Of a stretch of DNA of 64,000 bases, positions 56,852 to 64,000 are shown one piece after another. The stretch's first letter is position 1. Each line of letters opens with the position of its first letter. Made by a program: the position numbers and the translations under genes. The stretch lies in NCBI RefSeq assembly GCF_040149665.1, contig NZ_JBEFLP010000001.1, positions 2,046,001 through 2,110,000 on the forward strand, read 5' to 3'. Source of the stretch: Sulfitobacter sp. HNIBRBA3233 (lineage in GTDB: Bacteria; Pseudomonadota; Alphaproteobacteria; Rhodobacterales; Rhodobacteraceae). Under the pieces are notes generated by a model. The model did not search any database and was not told where the DNA came from. It saw only the letters and a list, made by a program, of their open reading frames with translations.

Positions 56852-58480
56852 ATGCGCGATTTATCCAATCTCACCCGCTTCAGCACCTTTGCGGCGGTTG
56901 TCGCGCTCAGCGTGCTCAGCCTGCTGGCGGCGGCGATCTGGTCCGCGTGGTTCCTGCTGCCCTTCGCGATATTCTTTGCACTGTCGCTTCTGGGGCTGGT
57001 CGATATCAGGCAACCGCACCATTCGATCCTGCGGAACTATCCTGTTCTGGGGCACATGCGCTTCCTTTTTGAGGGGATCCGCCCGGAAATCAGGCAGTAT
57101 CTGATCGAAAGCGATCAGGACGAGGAACCGTTCAGCCGCGATGCCCGCAGTCTGGTGTACCAGCGCGCCAAGGGACAGGAAGACGCCCGCCCCTTCGGCA
57201 CCCGGATGCGGGTCTACGATGGCGGCTACAGCTGGGTCACCCATTCGGTGCAGCCCAAACACATCGAAAACACCGATTTTCGGATCACCATCGGCAACAG
57301 CGCGTGCAAGCAGCCCTATAATGCGTCGATCTACAATATCTCTGCGATGAGCTTTGGCTCTCTTTCCGCCAACGCCATCTCGGCGCTCAACCGCGGTGCG
57401 GCGGCGGGCGGCTTTGCCCATGACACGGGCGAAGGCGGCATCAGCCGCTACCACCGCGAAGGGGGCGGAGACCTGATCTATGAAATCGGGTCGGGCTATT
57501 TCGGCTGCCGCAAGGATGACGGCAGTTTCAGCCCCGAAAAATTCGCCGAACAGGCCGCGCGCGATCAGGTCAAGATGATCGAACTCAAGCTCAGCCAAGG
57601 CGCCAAGCCGGGCCATGGCGGGATGCTGCCCGCCGCCAAGATCACGCCGGAGATCGCGGAAGCGCGCGGTGTGCCGATGGGAAAGGATTGCATTTCACCG
57701 GCGTCCCATTCGGCGTTTTCCACCCCTGTCGAGATGATGGAGTTTCTGGGCGAACTGCGCAGGCTGTCCGGTGGCAAACCGGTCGGTTTCAAGCTGTGTA
57801 TCGGCCACCAGCGGGAATTCATGTGCATGGTCAAGGCGATGCTCAAAACGGGGATTGTGCCGGATTTCATCGTTGTTGACGGGACCGAGGGCGGGACCGG
57901 CGCCGCACCGCTGGAGTTTGCCAATCACGTCGGCATGCCGATGGTCGAGGGGCTTACCTTTGTTCACAACACCCTGCGCGGTGCAGGCATCCGCAACCGG
58001 GTCAAGATCGGCGCGGCGGGCAAGATTGTGTCGGCCTTCGACATCGCGCGCGCGCTCGCGCTTGGCGCGGACTGGTGCAATTCCGCCCGCGGTTTCATGT
58101 TCGCGGTTGGCTGCATTCAGGCGCAGGCCTGCCACACCAACCATTGCCCTGTCGGCGTCGCAACGCAGGATCCGCTGCGTGCCCGCGCGCTTGATCCGGT
58201 TCACAAATCCGTCCGCGTGGCGCGGTTCCACCGCGAGACAATGATCGCACTGGGCGAGATGACCGGCGCTGCGGGCCTGTCGCAACCCTGCGAGTTTCTG
58301 CCCCACCACCTGATGATGCGGCAGTCAGATCGTTCGATGGTTCAGGGCAACCACGCCTATCCCTACCTGCCCGAAGGCTTTCTCGTCGATCCGGACGCAG
58401 CCGACCACATGGGATACAAGGAACGCTGGTCGCGCGCGAATGCGGAATCGTTTCAACCGCCCGAAACCGCCGCGGTCTGA
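56852..58480 (+). CDS. Membrane-anchored FMN-binding glutamate synthase-like protein
   Basis: 542 residues. Two hydrophobic N-terminal segments (about residues 10-50), then the FMN-binding TIM barrel of glutamate synthase: SAMSFGSLSANAISALNRGA, LKLSQGAKPGHGGMLPAAKI, VDGTEGGTGAAPLEF and ALGADWCNSARGFMFA. The cysteines of a 3Fe-4S cluster are in CIQAQACHTNHCPVG. The glutaminase domain of GltB is absent, so ammonia from glutamine is not expected; such stand-alone proteins include methylamine-glutamate synthase-like and uncharacterised enzymes. Start ATG 56852. Confidence 0.88.
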   Translation: MRDLSNLTRFSTFAAVVALSVLSLLAAAIWSAWFLLPFAIFFALSLLGLVDIRQPHHSILRNYPVLGHMRFLFEGIRPEIRQYLIESDQDEEPFSRDARSLVYQRAKGQEDARPFGTRMRVYDGGYSWVTHSVQPKHIENTDFRITIGNSACKQPYNASIYNISAMSFGSLSANAISALNRGAAAGGFAHDTGEGGISRYHREGGGDLIYEIGSGYFGCRKDDGSFSPEKFAEQAARDQVKMIELKLSQGAKPGHGGMLPAAKITPEIAEARGVPMGKDCISPASHSAFSTPVEMMEFLGELRRLSGGKPVGFKLCIGHQREFMCMVKAMLKTGIVPDFIVVDGTEGGTGAAPLEFANHVGMPMVEGLTFVHNTLRGAGIRNRVKIGAAGKIVSAFDIARALALGADWCNSARGFMFAVGCIQAQACHTNHCPVGVATQDPLRARALDPVHKSVRVARFHRETMIALGEMTGAAGLSQPCEFLPHHLMMRQSDRSMVQGNHAYPYLPEGFLVDPDAADHMGYKERWSRANAESFQPPETAAV

Positions 58481-59331
58481 GCACAGCCCAGCGCGCCGAA
58501 CGCGGCGGTCAGGTCTTCTGGAGCGTCCATCGGCGGTGCGCGCAGTACCCTAGCGGCGCGGGCGCAGACCCGCAGAAGCGTACCTGCCTGCGGCATCTGC
58601 GCTTCGCGGTCGTAGCCCAGCACCGGGGTTCCGGACAGGGCCCATGTTTCGGACGCGACCGGCCCCGACGCGTAGCCCTCCCATATCTCGAGGTCCACAG
58701 GGCCACCGAAGATTCCCCGGCTCATCAGTTGCACGCGCAGCCCCTCGCCCGCCGGTGTGCCTGTGACCAGCCAGACGTCCGCACCCGTGTCATCGTCGGG
58801 CAGGGTCGCACCGATGATGGTACTGCCCCCGATAACCGGAAGTCCGGCTTCCCCAATGTCGGCGAAAACACCCGTGAGCATCGCGATGCCATTCGCATCA
58901 AGCGGGGTCAGACGTGTCGTGATGACCTTTCCGCCACTCCAGAGCCCGCTGAAGGCAGCCCATGTGCCATCGTCAACCCTGCCACTCGGGGGGATATGGA
59001 CGCGCGTGCCCATCACCCGGGCCTCTTCCGTGCCGGTTTTCTCAACCGGTCCGGCCACGGCGAAAACCGCCAGTATCCGTTGCGCGTGCAGCAACCCGTT
59101 TTCGAGCGTTGCCCGGATCGCCAGCGTATCGCCCACGGCAATCCGGTGATCGGGGCCAAGCGGGCTGAGCGGCTTTACCGCTTCGGGATTGGCAATGGCC
59201 CGGCCCGCCACGACCAACGGATCGGTCCGTTCGACCACGCCAAATATCCCCACGGCGAGCGGCGTCTCGTCGGCCCTCGCACCTGAGCCGCCGATAAGAA
59301 GGACAACAAGGAGTGCTGCGCGTAGCATCAT
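58453..59331 (-). CDS. Secreted protein of unknown function
   Basis: 292 residues. Signal peptide MMLRAALLVVLLIGGSGARA. The mature part is beta-rich and begins TPLAVGIFGVVERTDPLV; later TRLTPLDANGIAMLTG and VLGYDREAQMPQAG. Two cysteines, one near the C-terminus (ALGCAQT). I recognise no family. The last 28 bases overlap the convergent FMN gene. Third-position G/C bias supports that it is real. Confidence 0.75.
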   Translation of the reverse strand: MMLRAALLVVLLIGGSGARADETPLAVGIFGVVERTDPLVVAGRAIANPEAVKPLSPLGPDHRIAVGDTLAIRATLENGLLHAQRILAVFAVAGPVEKTGTEEARVMGTRVHIPPSGRVDDGTWAAFSGLWSGGKVITTRLTPLDANGIAMLTGVFADIGEAGLPVIGGSTIIGATLPDDDTGADVWLVTGTPAGEGLRVQLMSRGIFGGPVDLEIWEGYASGPVASETWALSGTPVLGYDREAQMPQAGTLLRVCARAARVLRAPPMDAPEDLTAAFGALGCAQTAAVSGG

Positions 59332-59366
59332 GGCAATATCCGCCGAACCCGCCCCCAGAAAAGAGA

Positions 59367-59399
59367 AAAGCGCGCGCAGGTCAGTCCCGCACGCGCTTT
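59367..59399 (-). terminator. Terminator of gabT
   Basis: AAAGCGCG (59367-59374) pairs with CGCGCTTT (59392-59399), with extra partial pairing inside; on the minus strand the stem runs into TTTTCTCTTTTC. Located 27 bases after the gabT stop. Confidence 0.75.
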
Positions 59400-59425
59400 C
59401 CTCGATCGTATCGTCGCCGTCTATC

Positions 59426-60811
59426 TTACAGAACGCCGTCCGCGACTGCGGCTTTCAGCGCCTCTTCAAAGATCGCCAGACCTTCGTCGATGATCTCGTC
59501 CTCGGCGGTCAGCGGCACCATCACGCGCACTGCGTTGCTATGCATGCCGCAGCTCAGCAGCAGCAGACCACGCTCGAGCGCGTGCGCGATCAGCCGTTTG
59601 GTCAGCGCGGCATCGGGTGCGCCGCTTTCGAAATCCGTCACGAATTCGACCGCGACCATCGCGCCAATCCCGCGAATGTCCCACATCCGGAACGGAGCGG
59701 CGCGCGCGCCGATCTCGGCAAAGCGCGCTTTCAGCTTGTCACCCATCGCGGTGGAGCGTTCGAGAAGCTCTTCCTGCTCGAGCGCGTCGATGGCGGCCAG
59801 CGCCGCCGCACAGGCAACGGGGTTGCCGCCGTATGTGCCGCCCAGACCGCCGGGATCCATCGCATCCATCACTTCGGACCGGCCGATAACACCCGCCAGC
59901 GGGTATCCACCCGCCATGGATTTCGCCACGGTGATAAGGTCAGGCTCGACCCCTGTGTGTTCGATCGCGAACCAGGTGCCGGTCCGGCCAAAGCCCGCCT
60001 GCACCTCGTCGGCGATCAACAGGATACCGTGCTGGTCGCAAATCTCGCGCAGGGCGACCATCATCTCTGTCGGCACGGGGATGTAACCGCCTTCGCCCAG
60101 AACAGGTTCGATGATGATCGCGGCAACGCGATCCGGCTGTGCATCGGTCAGGAAGAGGTTCTTCAGACCTGTCAGCGCGTCCTCGACGGTGATGCCGTCA
60201 CGCAGGGACGGGAACGGCGCGCGGAACACATCCGCAGGGAAAGGACCGACGTTCTTCTTGTAGGGGGTGACCTTGCCCGTCAGGCCCAGCGTCAGCAGGG
60301 TACGGCCATGGTAGCTGCCGGTGAAAGCGATCACGCCCGGCCGGCCCGTTGCCGCGCGCGCGATCTTGACCGCGTTCTCGACGGCTTCGGCGCCTGTGGT
60401 GACCAGAAGGGTCTTCTTGGGGCTGTCGCCGGGGGCCAGTGCGTTCAGACGCTCTGCCAGTTCGATGTAGGGAGCGTAGGGAACGACCTGAAAGGATGTG
60501 TGCGTAAACAGGTCTTCCTGCGCCTTCGCCGCTGCGATGACGGAGGCGTGACGGTGACCAGTGTTGAGAACCCCGATACCGCCGACGAAATCGATGTAGC
60601 GGTTCCCTTCGACATCCCAAAGCTCGGCGTTTTCGGCGCGCGCAGCATAGACACCGGGCGCAGCGGACGCGACACCGCGCGGCACGGCAGCGTCGCGGCG
60701 GGCCACAAGATCAGCGTTGGTATAGGTCTTTGGGGCCGCTGTTTCCACGATCGAGATATTCGGCTGTTTTTTCGCGCCTTTGCGGGTCGCACGCTTTGCA
60801 GTACTGGCCAT
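59426..60811 (-). CDS. gabT: 4-aminobutyrate aminotransferase (class III)
   Basis: 461 residues. PLP enzyme: NTGAEAVENAVKIAR-type segment (here TTGAEAVENAVKIAR), FTGSYHGRTLLTLGLTGK, the aspartate in LLIADEVQAGFGRTG, and the Schiff-base lysine in ITVAKSMAGG. Converts GABA and 2-oxoglutarate to succinate semialdehyde and glutamate; close relatives use other omega-amino acids. The family start NADLVARRDAAVPRGV is preceded by about 32 extra residues, lysine/arginine-rich (ASTAKRATRKGAKK). Divergent from a PuuR-like regulator. Confidence 0.9.
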   Translation of the reverse strand: MASTAKRATRKGAKKQPNISIVETAAPKTYTNADLVARRDAAVPRGVASAAPGVYAARAENAELWDVEGNRYIDFVGGIGVLNTGHRHASVIAAAKAQEDLFTHTSFQVVPYAPYIELAERLNALAPGDSPKKTLLVTTGAEAVENAVKIARAATGRPGVIAFTGSYHGRTLLTLGLTGKVTPYKKNVGPFPADVFRAPFPSLRDGITVEDALTGLKNLFLTDAQPDRVAAIIIEPVLGEGGYIPVPTEMMVALREICDQHGILLIADEVQAGFGRTGTWFAIEHTGVEPDLITVAKSMAGGYPLAGVIGRSEVMDAMDPGGLGGTYGGNPVACAAALAAIDALEQEELLERSTAMGDKLKARFAEIGARAAPFRMWDIRGIGAMVAVEFVTDFESGAPDAALTKRLIAHALERGLLLLSCGMHSNAVRVMVPLTAEDEIIDEGLAIFEEALKAAVADGVL

Positions 60812-60850
60812 TGCGGTATCCTAGAATCAAGAGAAATCGGACGCGGCACT

Positions 60851-60884
60851 TTGCGCGTTTAAAAAATCCTTCGCGCCGTTTAAA
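60851..60884. promoter_or_regulatory. Direct repeat, candidate operator of the PuuR-like regulator
   Basis: TTGCGCGTTTAAA (60851-60863) and TTCGCGCCGTTTAAA (60870-60884) are related copies with starts 19 bases apart, between gabT and the regulator gene. Position and repetition fit a binding site for the divergent HTH protein; no footprint evidence. Confidence 0.4.
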
Positions 60885-60985
60885 TTAATTGTCAATCGGG
60901 AAGATCTGGCGTCTTGCGTTTTTCCGCCGGCAGTGGTGATCTCTGCAAAAGCGCGCCGCTTGAGGCGCTGTATTTCCGACGAAGG

Positions 60986-61546
60986 ATGCCTCTCTTGGAC
61001 ATTGGTCAGCGACTTCGGGAAATCCGCATTCAGCGGGGTTTGTCCCAACGCGAGCTAGCTTCCCGCGCGGGTCTGACCAACGGGACGATCTCCTTGATCG
61101 AGACCGATAAAACCAGCCCGTCGGTCGCCTCTCTCAAGAGCCTTCTGGATGCGATACCGATCTCGATGGCCGAATTCTTCGGATCCATCGAGGATCCTGA
61201 TCTGCCAAAGGTATTCTACAGGGCGAACGAGTTCACCGATCTTGCGCCCGACGGTCCGGGCCAGGTGTCCCTGCGTCAATTGGGCAACGCCCGGGAGCAT
61301 CTTTTGCAGGTGCTCCACGAGACATACCCGCCCGGCGCCGACACCGGACCGGAATTCCTGTCGCATGACGGTGAAGAAGCGGGAATCGTGACGCGGGGCC
61401 AGATCGAAGTGACCGTGGGCGATGCGGTCGCGATCCTGGAAACGGGGGATGGCTATCTCTTCGACAGCCGCCTGCCGCACCGGTTTCGCAACGTCTCGAC
61501 GTCTCCCTGCGAGATCGTCAGCGCCCTTACTCCGCCCGTATTCTGA
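60986..61546 (+). CDS. PuuR-like regulator (XRE HTH plus cupin)
   Basis: 186 residues. Helix-turn-helix LSQRELASRAGLTNGTISLI near residues 20-40 and a C-terminal cupin with EAGIVTRGQIEVTVGDA and FDSRLPHRFRNVS. The layout and many positions match E. coli PuuR, repressor of putrescine use; the divergent gabT supports a GABA or polyamine ligand. The start may be ATG 60986 or, better spaced from GAAGG, TTG 60995 (protein beginning MDIGQRLREIR). Confidence 0.88.
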   Translation: MPLLDIGQRLREIRIQRGLSQRELASRAGLTNGTISLIETDKTSPSVASLKSLLDAIPISMAEFFGSIEDPDLPKVFYRANEFTDLAPDGPGQVSLRQLGNAREHLLQVLHETYPPGADTGPEFLSHDGEEAGIVTRGQIEVTVGDAVAILETGDGYLFDSRLPHRFRNVSTSPCEIVSALTPPVF

Positions 61547-61558
61547 ACGCAGCGCACG

Positions 61559-61587
61559 AAAAATCCCACGGATTGCTCCGTGGGATT
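61559..61587 (-). terminator. Terminator of the 52-residue membrane protein gene
   Basis: AATCCCACGGA (61562-61572), loop TTGC, TCCGTGGGATT (61577-61587): a perfect 11-bp stem, with AAAAA at 61559-61563 giving the minus-strand T-tract. Twenty bases after the minus-strand stop; may also end the regulator message. Confidence 0.88.
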
Positions 61588-61606
61588 CAAATCGTTGGCA
61601 GTGACG

Positions 61607-61765
61607 TCAGCGTTTTGACTGGCTACGGGATCCACCGTTCGCGTTGGGGCTGTAGCTGTCGTCGAGCCGGCGATCCGTTGAGTTTCGCGTGTTGGTCATT
61701 GCGATCACAACACCGGCCACTAGCGTCAGGACCATGAGGCCGCCTAGGAACATTTCAGTCGTCAT
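61607..61765 (-). CDS. Small membrane protein, probable general stress response target
   Basis: 52 residues starting at ATG 61765, after a strong AAAGGAGG. One membrane helix (MFLGGLMVLTLVAGVVIAM, residues 5-23) then a charged, serine/asparagine-rich tail (RRLDDSYSPNANGG). No known domain. Has its own EcfG-type promoter and its own terminator. Function unknown. Confidence 0.75.
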   Translation of the reverse strand: MTTEMFLGGLMVLTLVAGVVIAMTNTRNSTDRRLDDSYSPNANGGSRSQSKR

Positions 61766-61797
61766 AGCATCCTCCTTTCCTGAACGTTCAAAGATAC

Positions 61798-61823
61798 AAC
61801 GAGCCGTTTCTGAGCTTGGTTCC
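61798..61823 (-). promoter_or_regulatory. EcfG-type promoter
   Basis: On the minus strand GGAAC (61823-61819), 17 bases, CGTT (61801-61798): an exact match to the alphaproteobacterial EcfG consensus GGAAC-N16/17-CGTT. It is 33 bases before the ATG of the 52-residue membrane protein. Confidence 0.8.
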
Positions 61824-61834
61824 ACGAAACCCAC

Positions 61835-62002
61835 AGAATTCGACGTGAATGTTGCGCGTTTGCAAAACTTGGCTCCGCACCTTCATACAACCCAAAGGTT
61901 AAGGTGCAGTAATTTCAAGGCGTTGAAGGGGTGCGGATTGCGCCTCCACACCTTTCACGGGAGTAAAAAAATCTTACTCCGCCGGGCAAAAAACCGGTGA
62001 AA
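61835..62002. other. Intergenic region with a short inverted repeat
   Basis: Contains GGAGTAA (61960-61966) and TTACTCC (61974-61980) around AAAAATC, just after the end of the kinase gene on the minus strand; a weak terminator is possible. No gene seen. Confidence 0.35.
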
Positions 62003-63724
62003 TTAATAGTCGTACACAATCTTATCCTTAAGCGGGACGGGGAAGTTCAATTCAAGCGTGTAGGTCTCACCCTCTTCAATGATTTCCAGCTCCCCGTTGA
62101 GCTGGCGGGCGAAGGCGTGGATCAGCCGCGACCCCAGTCCGGTGCCCCGATCGTCGACTGTGCCGCCGGTCGTATTGAGCACGCGAAGCTGCGCACGTTC
62201 GCTGGCGATGTATTTCAACCCGATCTCGATCCGGCAGTCGCCGGGGCGATCCTGCGGCGCGTATTTCAGTGCGTTCGTGACCGCTTCGGACACCAGTAGC
62301 GTGAGCGGCGCGGCGTCATCGGGACCGATCATGATGTTATCGTAATCCTGCACGACAGAGATCCCGGCAGAGCTGGACAGACCCACAGCCAGATTGCGGC
62401 TTACAATCTCGCGGATCAGGTGCCCGCCGTCGACGCGGGTCATCTCGTCGCCCTGATAGAGGTTCTTGTGCACGGTGGCGAGGCTGAGGATACGGTCCTG
62501 CAACCGCTGGAGGACAAAGCGGTTCTCGTCGGTCGGGGCCTGCCGGATCTGCATGTTCATGATCGAGGAGATCAGCTGAAGGTTGTTCTTCACGCGGTGG
62601 TGGACTTCCTTGAGCAGAATGTTCTTGGCGCGCAGGCTGTCCTCAAGCTTGGCCTCGTCCTGCAGAATGGAATTTGCCATGCCCAAAAAGGCGGACTCCA
62701 TCGCAAAGATCTCGTGCGGAACGTTTTCGCCCAGTACCTTGCGCGGCAAGGTCCGGTTCAGGGCGAAGTGGCGCATTTGGCGGCCAAGCTTGCGGATGTG
62801 TTTGATGGCGAGCCGGTTGAGCGCCCAGAATGCCACGATCAGGCTGGATGCCCACATCGCGAAAGGCAGCAAAGCCGACAGGCGACCGGAGAAATCGGTC
62901 TGAAGCAGCGGTGTGTTGGGGGACCAGCTGCTCAGGGCAAAGACCGATCCCGAGACGAGCGGCACCACGGCATAGATGCGCTCTGCACCCGCCGTGCTTG
63001 TCCCGCTGAATACCTGGCGTTTGTTGGCGGTCAGCTGGGCAAGCTCGTAACCGGTGGGGAGCTCTTTTTTCGCAACCGTGCGATCCTGCTCGGACGTCAG
63101 GATATCGCCCCTTGCGTTGAACGTGATCAGCGAAAGCGGTCCGGCGGAAGCTATTTCGTCCACCGGTTGTTCCAGCTCGTTCCGGCTGAGCGAGATGGCG
63201 ACAAGCCCGATCAACGTGCCGTCGTCGAACACCGGCACGTTCACCAGAACCACCGGAATGCCTGTCACCGCGCCCACCTCGACCGTCGAGATCGAGCGCT
63301 GGCCGCTCTCCAGAGCTTCTGCCAGAGTTTCACTTTCAGACAGATCCATCGGCTTGAACGTCGACGAGCATTCCATCATCCCGTTGACTTCGATAAATCC
63401 CACGAACCGGTACAGGCTGGATCCACCCTTGTAGGAGTTCAGGAATTTCGAACATTCCTCGGGATCATCGCGCACCAGCTTGATGATCGAGGCGAGCGCT
63501 TCCGCGGCCCCTACCGCTTCCTGCATCGCCGTCCGTTCGGTCGCGCTTGCCTGTTCCGTGACAGCAATGAGCGACAGTTCGGCCGCGTCGCGGCTGCGGT
63601 CCGCAATTTCGCGGTTCTGAAGCACGGCAATCAACCCCAAGGGAAGAAGCGCGAGCGACAGAAAAAGGAGGACCCGAAATGCGAGCCCTCCGAAGAAACC
63701 GGAATTCAGAAATCCGGATGTCAT
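62003..63724 (-). CDS. HisKA_2-type sensor histidine kinase of the general stress response
   Basis: 573 residues. Membrane helices at about 15-37 and 283-303 enclose a periplasmic sensor domain (CHASE/Cache-like, with GFIEVNGMMECSS). The cytoplasmic part has the HisKA_2 box LKEVHHRVKNNLQLISS with the phospho-accepting histidine at about H376, then the ATPase (VSEAVTNALKYA, DDRGTGLGSRLI). Starts one base after the ecfG stop. By position it is the PhyK-type kinase that phosphorylates PhyR and so frees EcfG; PhyR is outside the window. Confidence 0.88.
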   Translation of the reverse strand: MTSGFLNSGFFGGLAFRVLLFLSLALLPLGLIAVLQNREIADRSRDAAELSLIAVTEQASATERTAMQEAVGAAEALASIIKLVRDDPEECSKFLNSYKGGSSLYRFVGFIEVNGMMECSSTFKPMDLSESETLAEALESGQRSISTVEVGAVTGIPVVLVNVPVFDDGTLIGLVAISLSRNELEQPVDEIASAGPLSLITFNARGDILTSEQDRTVAKKELPTGYELAQLTANKRQVFSGTSTAGAERIYAVVPLVSGSVFALSSWSPNTPLLQTDFSGRLSALLPFAMWASSLIVAFWALNRLAIKHIRKLGRQMRHFALNRTLPRKVLGENVPHEIFAMESAFLGMANSILQDEAKLEDSLRAKNILLKEVHHRVKNNLQLISSIMNMQIRQAPTDENRFVLQRLQDRILSLATVHKNLYQGDEMTRVDGGHLIREIVSRNLAVGLSSSAGISVVQDYDNIMIGPDDAAPLTLLVSEAVTNALKYAPQDRPGDCRIEIGLKYIASERAQLRVLNTTGGTVDDRGTGLGSRLIHAFARQLNGELEIIEEGETYTLELNFPVPLKDKIVYDY

Positions 63725-63725
63725 C

Positions 63726-64000
63726 TTAGAAGCTTGAGACTTTCGACGCCGAAATCACCGACATCGTTGCATCGTCGGTCATTTCCATCGCTTCATCCTC
63801 GCTCAGACCCATCAGCTGCGCGAGCTGCTGGCGGGCACGGTTGGTCCGGCTTTTGATTGTTCCGACAGCCACGCCGCACATCTCGGCTGCTTCTTCATAG
63901 GAAAAACCGGACGCACCGATCAACAGCAGCGCCTCGCGTTGCTCAACCTTCAGCTTGGCCAGCGCGGCGCGAAAGTCCTGCATCTGCAGGTGGCCGTCAT
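63726..64000 (-). CDS. ecfG: EcfG-type RNA polymerase sigma factor (C-terminal part)
   Basis: The frame runs off the end of the window (D-G-H-L-Q before the internal methionine at 63983), so the N-terminal region 2 is missing here. What remains is sigma region 4: MQDFRAALAKLKVEQREALL, GFSYEEAAEMCGVAVGTIKS with the promoter-recognising helix, then an acidic tail. Directs transcription of general stress genes from GGAAC/CGTT promoters. Coupled to the kinase gene. Confidence 0.88.
   Translation of the reverse strand, partial: DGHLQMQDFRAALAKLKVEQREALLLIGASGFSYEEAAEMCGVAVGTIKSRTNRARQQLAQLMGLSEDEAMEMTDDATMSVISASKVSSF

Overview
The window is GC-rich chromosomal DNA packed with genes. It most likely comes from an alphaproteobacterium of the Rhodobacteraceae/Roseobacter lineage. 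The grounds are the marine-type gene set (TAXI-type TRAP transporter, DmsC/SoeC-type anchor subunit, EcfG stress sigma factor with a HisKA_2 kinase, PrsDE-type type I secretion), strong G/C bias at third codon positions, and many ATGA/GTGA stop-start overlaps. I see no prophage, insertion sequence, CRISPR array, rRNA or tRNA. It reads as core and lineage-typical genome with one stretch that I cannot assign to a known pathway.

Layout. 1-8 kb: end of a molybdopterin oxidoreductase operon (DmsB-like tail, DmsC/SoeC), an acetyltransferase, dapA, a soluble lytic transglycosylase, an EamA permease, a two-gene version of MnmC (mnmD plus a divergent FAD oxidoreductase), a VOC protein and an FMN reductase. 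8-27 kb: OmpA lipoprotein, Ada-like methyltransferase divergent from nth, adenosine kinase, acetyltransferases, rppH, a 2,4-dienoyl-CoA reductase, zntB-like transporter, LysR regulator, second OmpA protein, AhpD-like protein, cinA-like, sfsA, map, rsmD, ferredoxin reductase, peroxiredoxin, MscS, pterin dehydratase. 27-36 kb: FemAB-like protein, GDPD, RidA and the PrsDE exporter on one strand; a class A penicillin-binding protein; glnK-amtB. 36-45 kb: aminotransferase translationally coupled to sseA; GST-smpB; a pqiA-pqiA-pqiB-pqiC envelope lipid-transport operon whose PqiB has a long repeat-built tail; a DJ-1/PfpI protein.

44.9-56.5 kb is the most interesting part: seven minus-strand genes in one direction. 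A TAXI solute receptor and fused TRAP permease come first, then a nitrilase-family amidase, a very long Orn/Lys/Arg-type PLP decarboxylase, an ATP-grasp ligase, a C45 (penicillin acyltransferase-like) autoproteolytic enzyme and a CaiB/BaiF CoA-transferase/racemase. The combination suggests import and remodelling of an amine- or amino-acid-containing compound, but the substrate cannot be read from sequence. A membrane-anchored FMN glutamate-synthase-like enzyme lies divergent to it, followed by a secreted protein and a gabT/PuuR-like pair, so the whole 45-61.5 kb stretch leans to amine and amino-acid nitrogen.

61.6-64 kb: end of the general stress response locus. The C-terminal part of ecfG is followed by its HisKA_2 sensor kinase. 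A 52-residue membrane protein carries an exact GGAAC-N17-CGTT promoter of the EcfG type, and the PfpI gene at 44.3 kb has two near matches.
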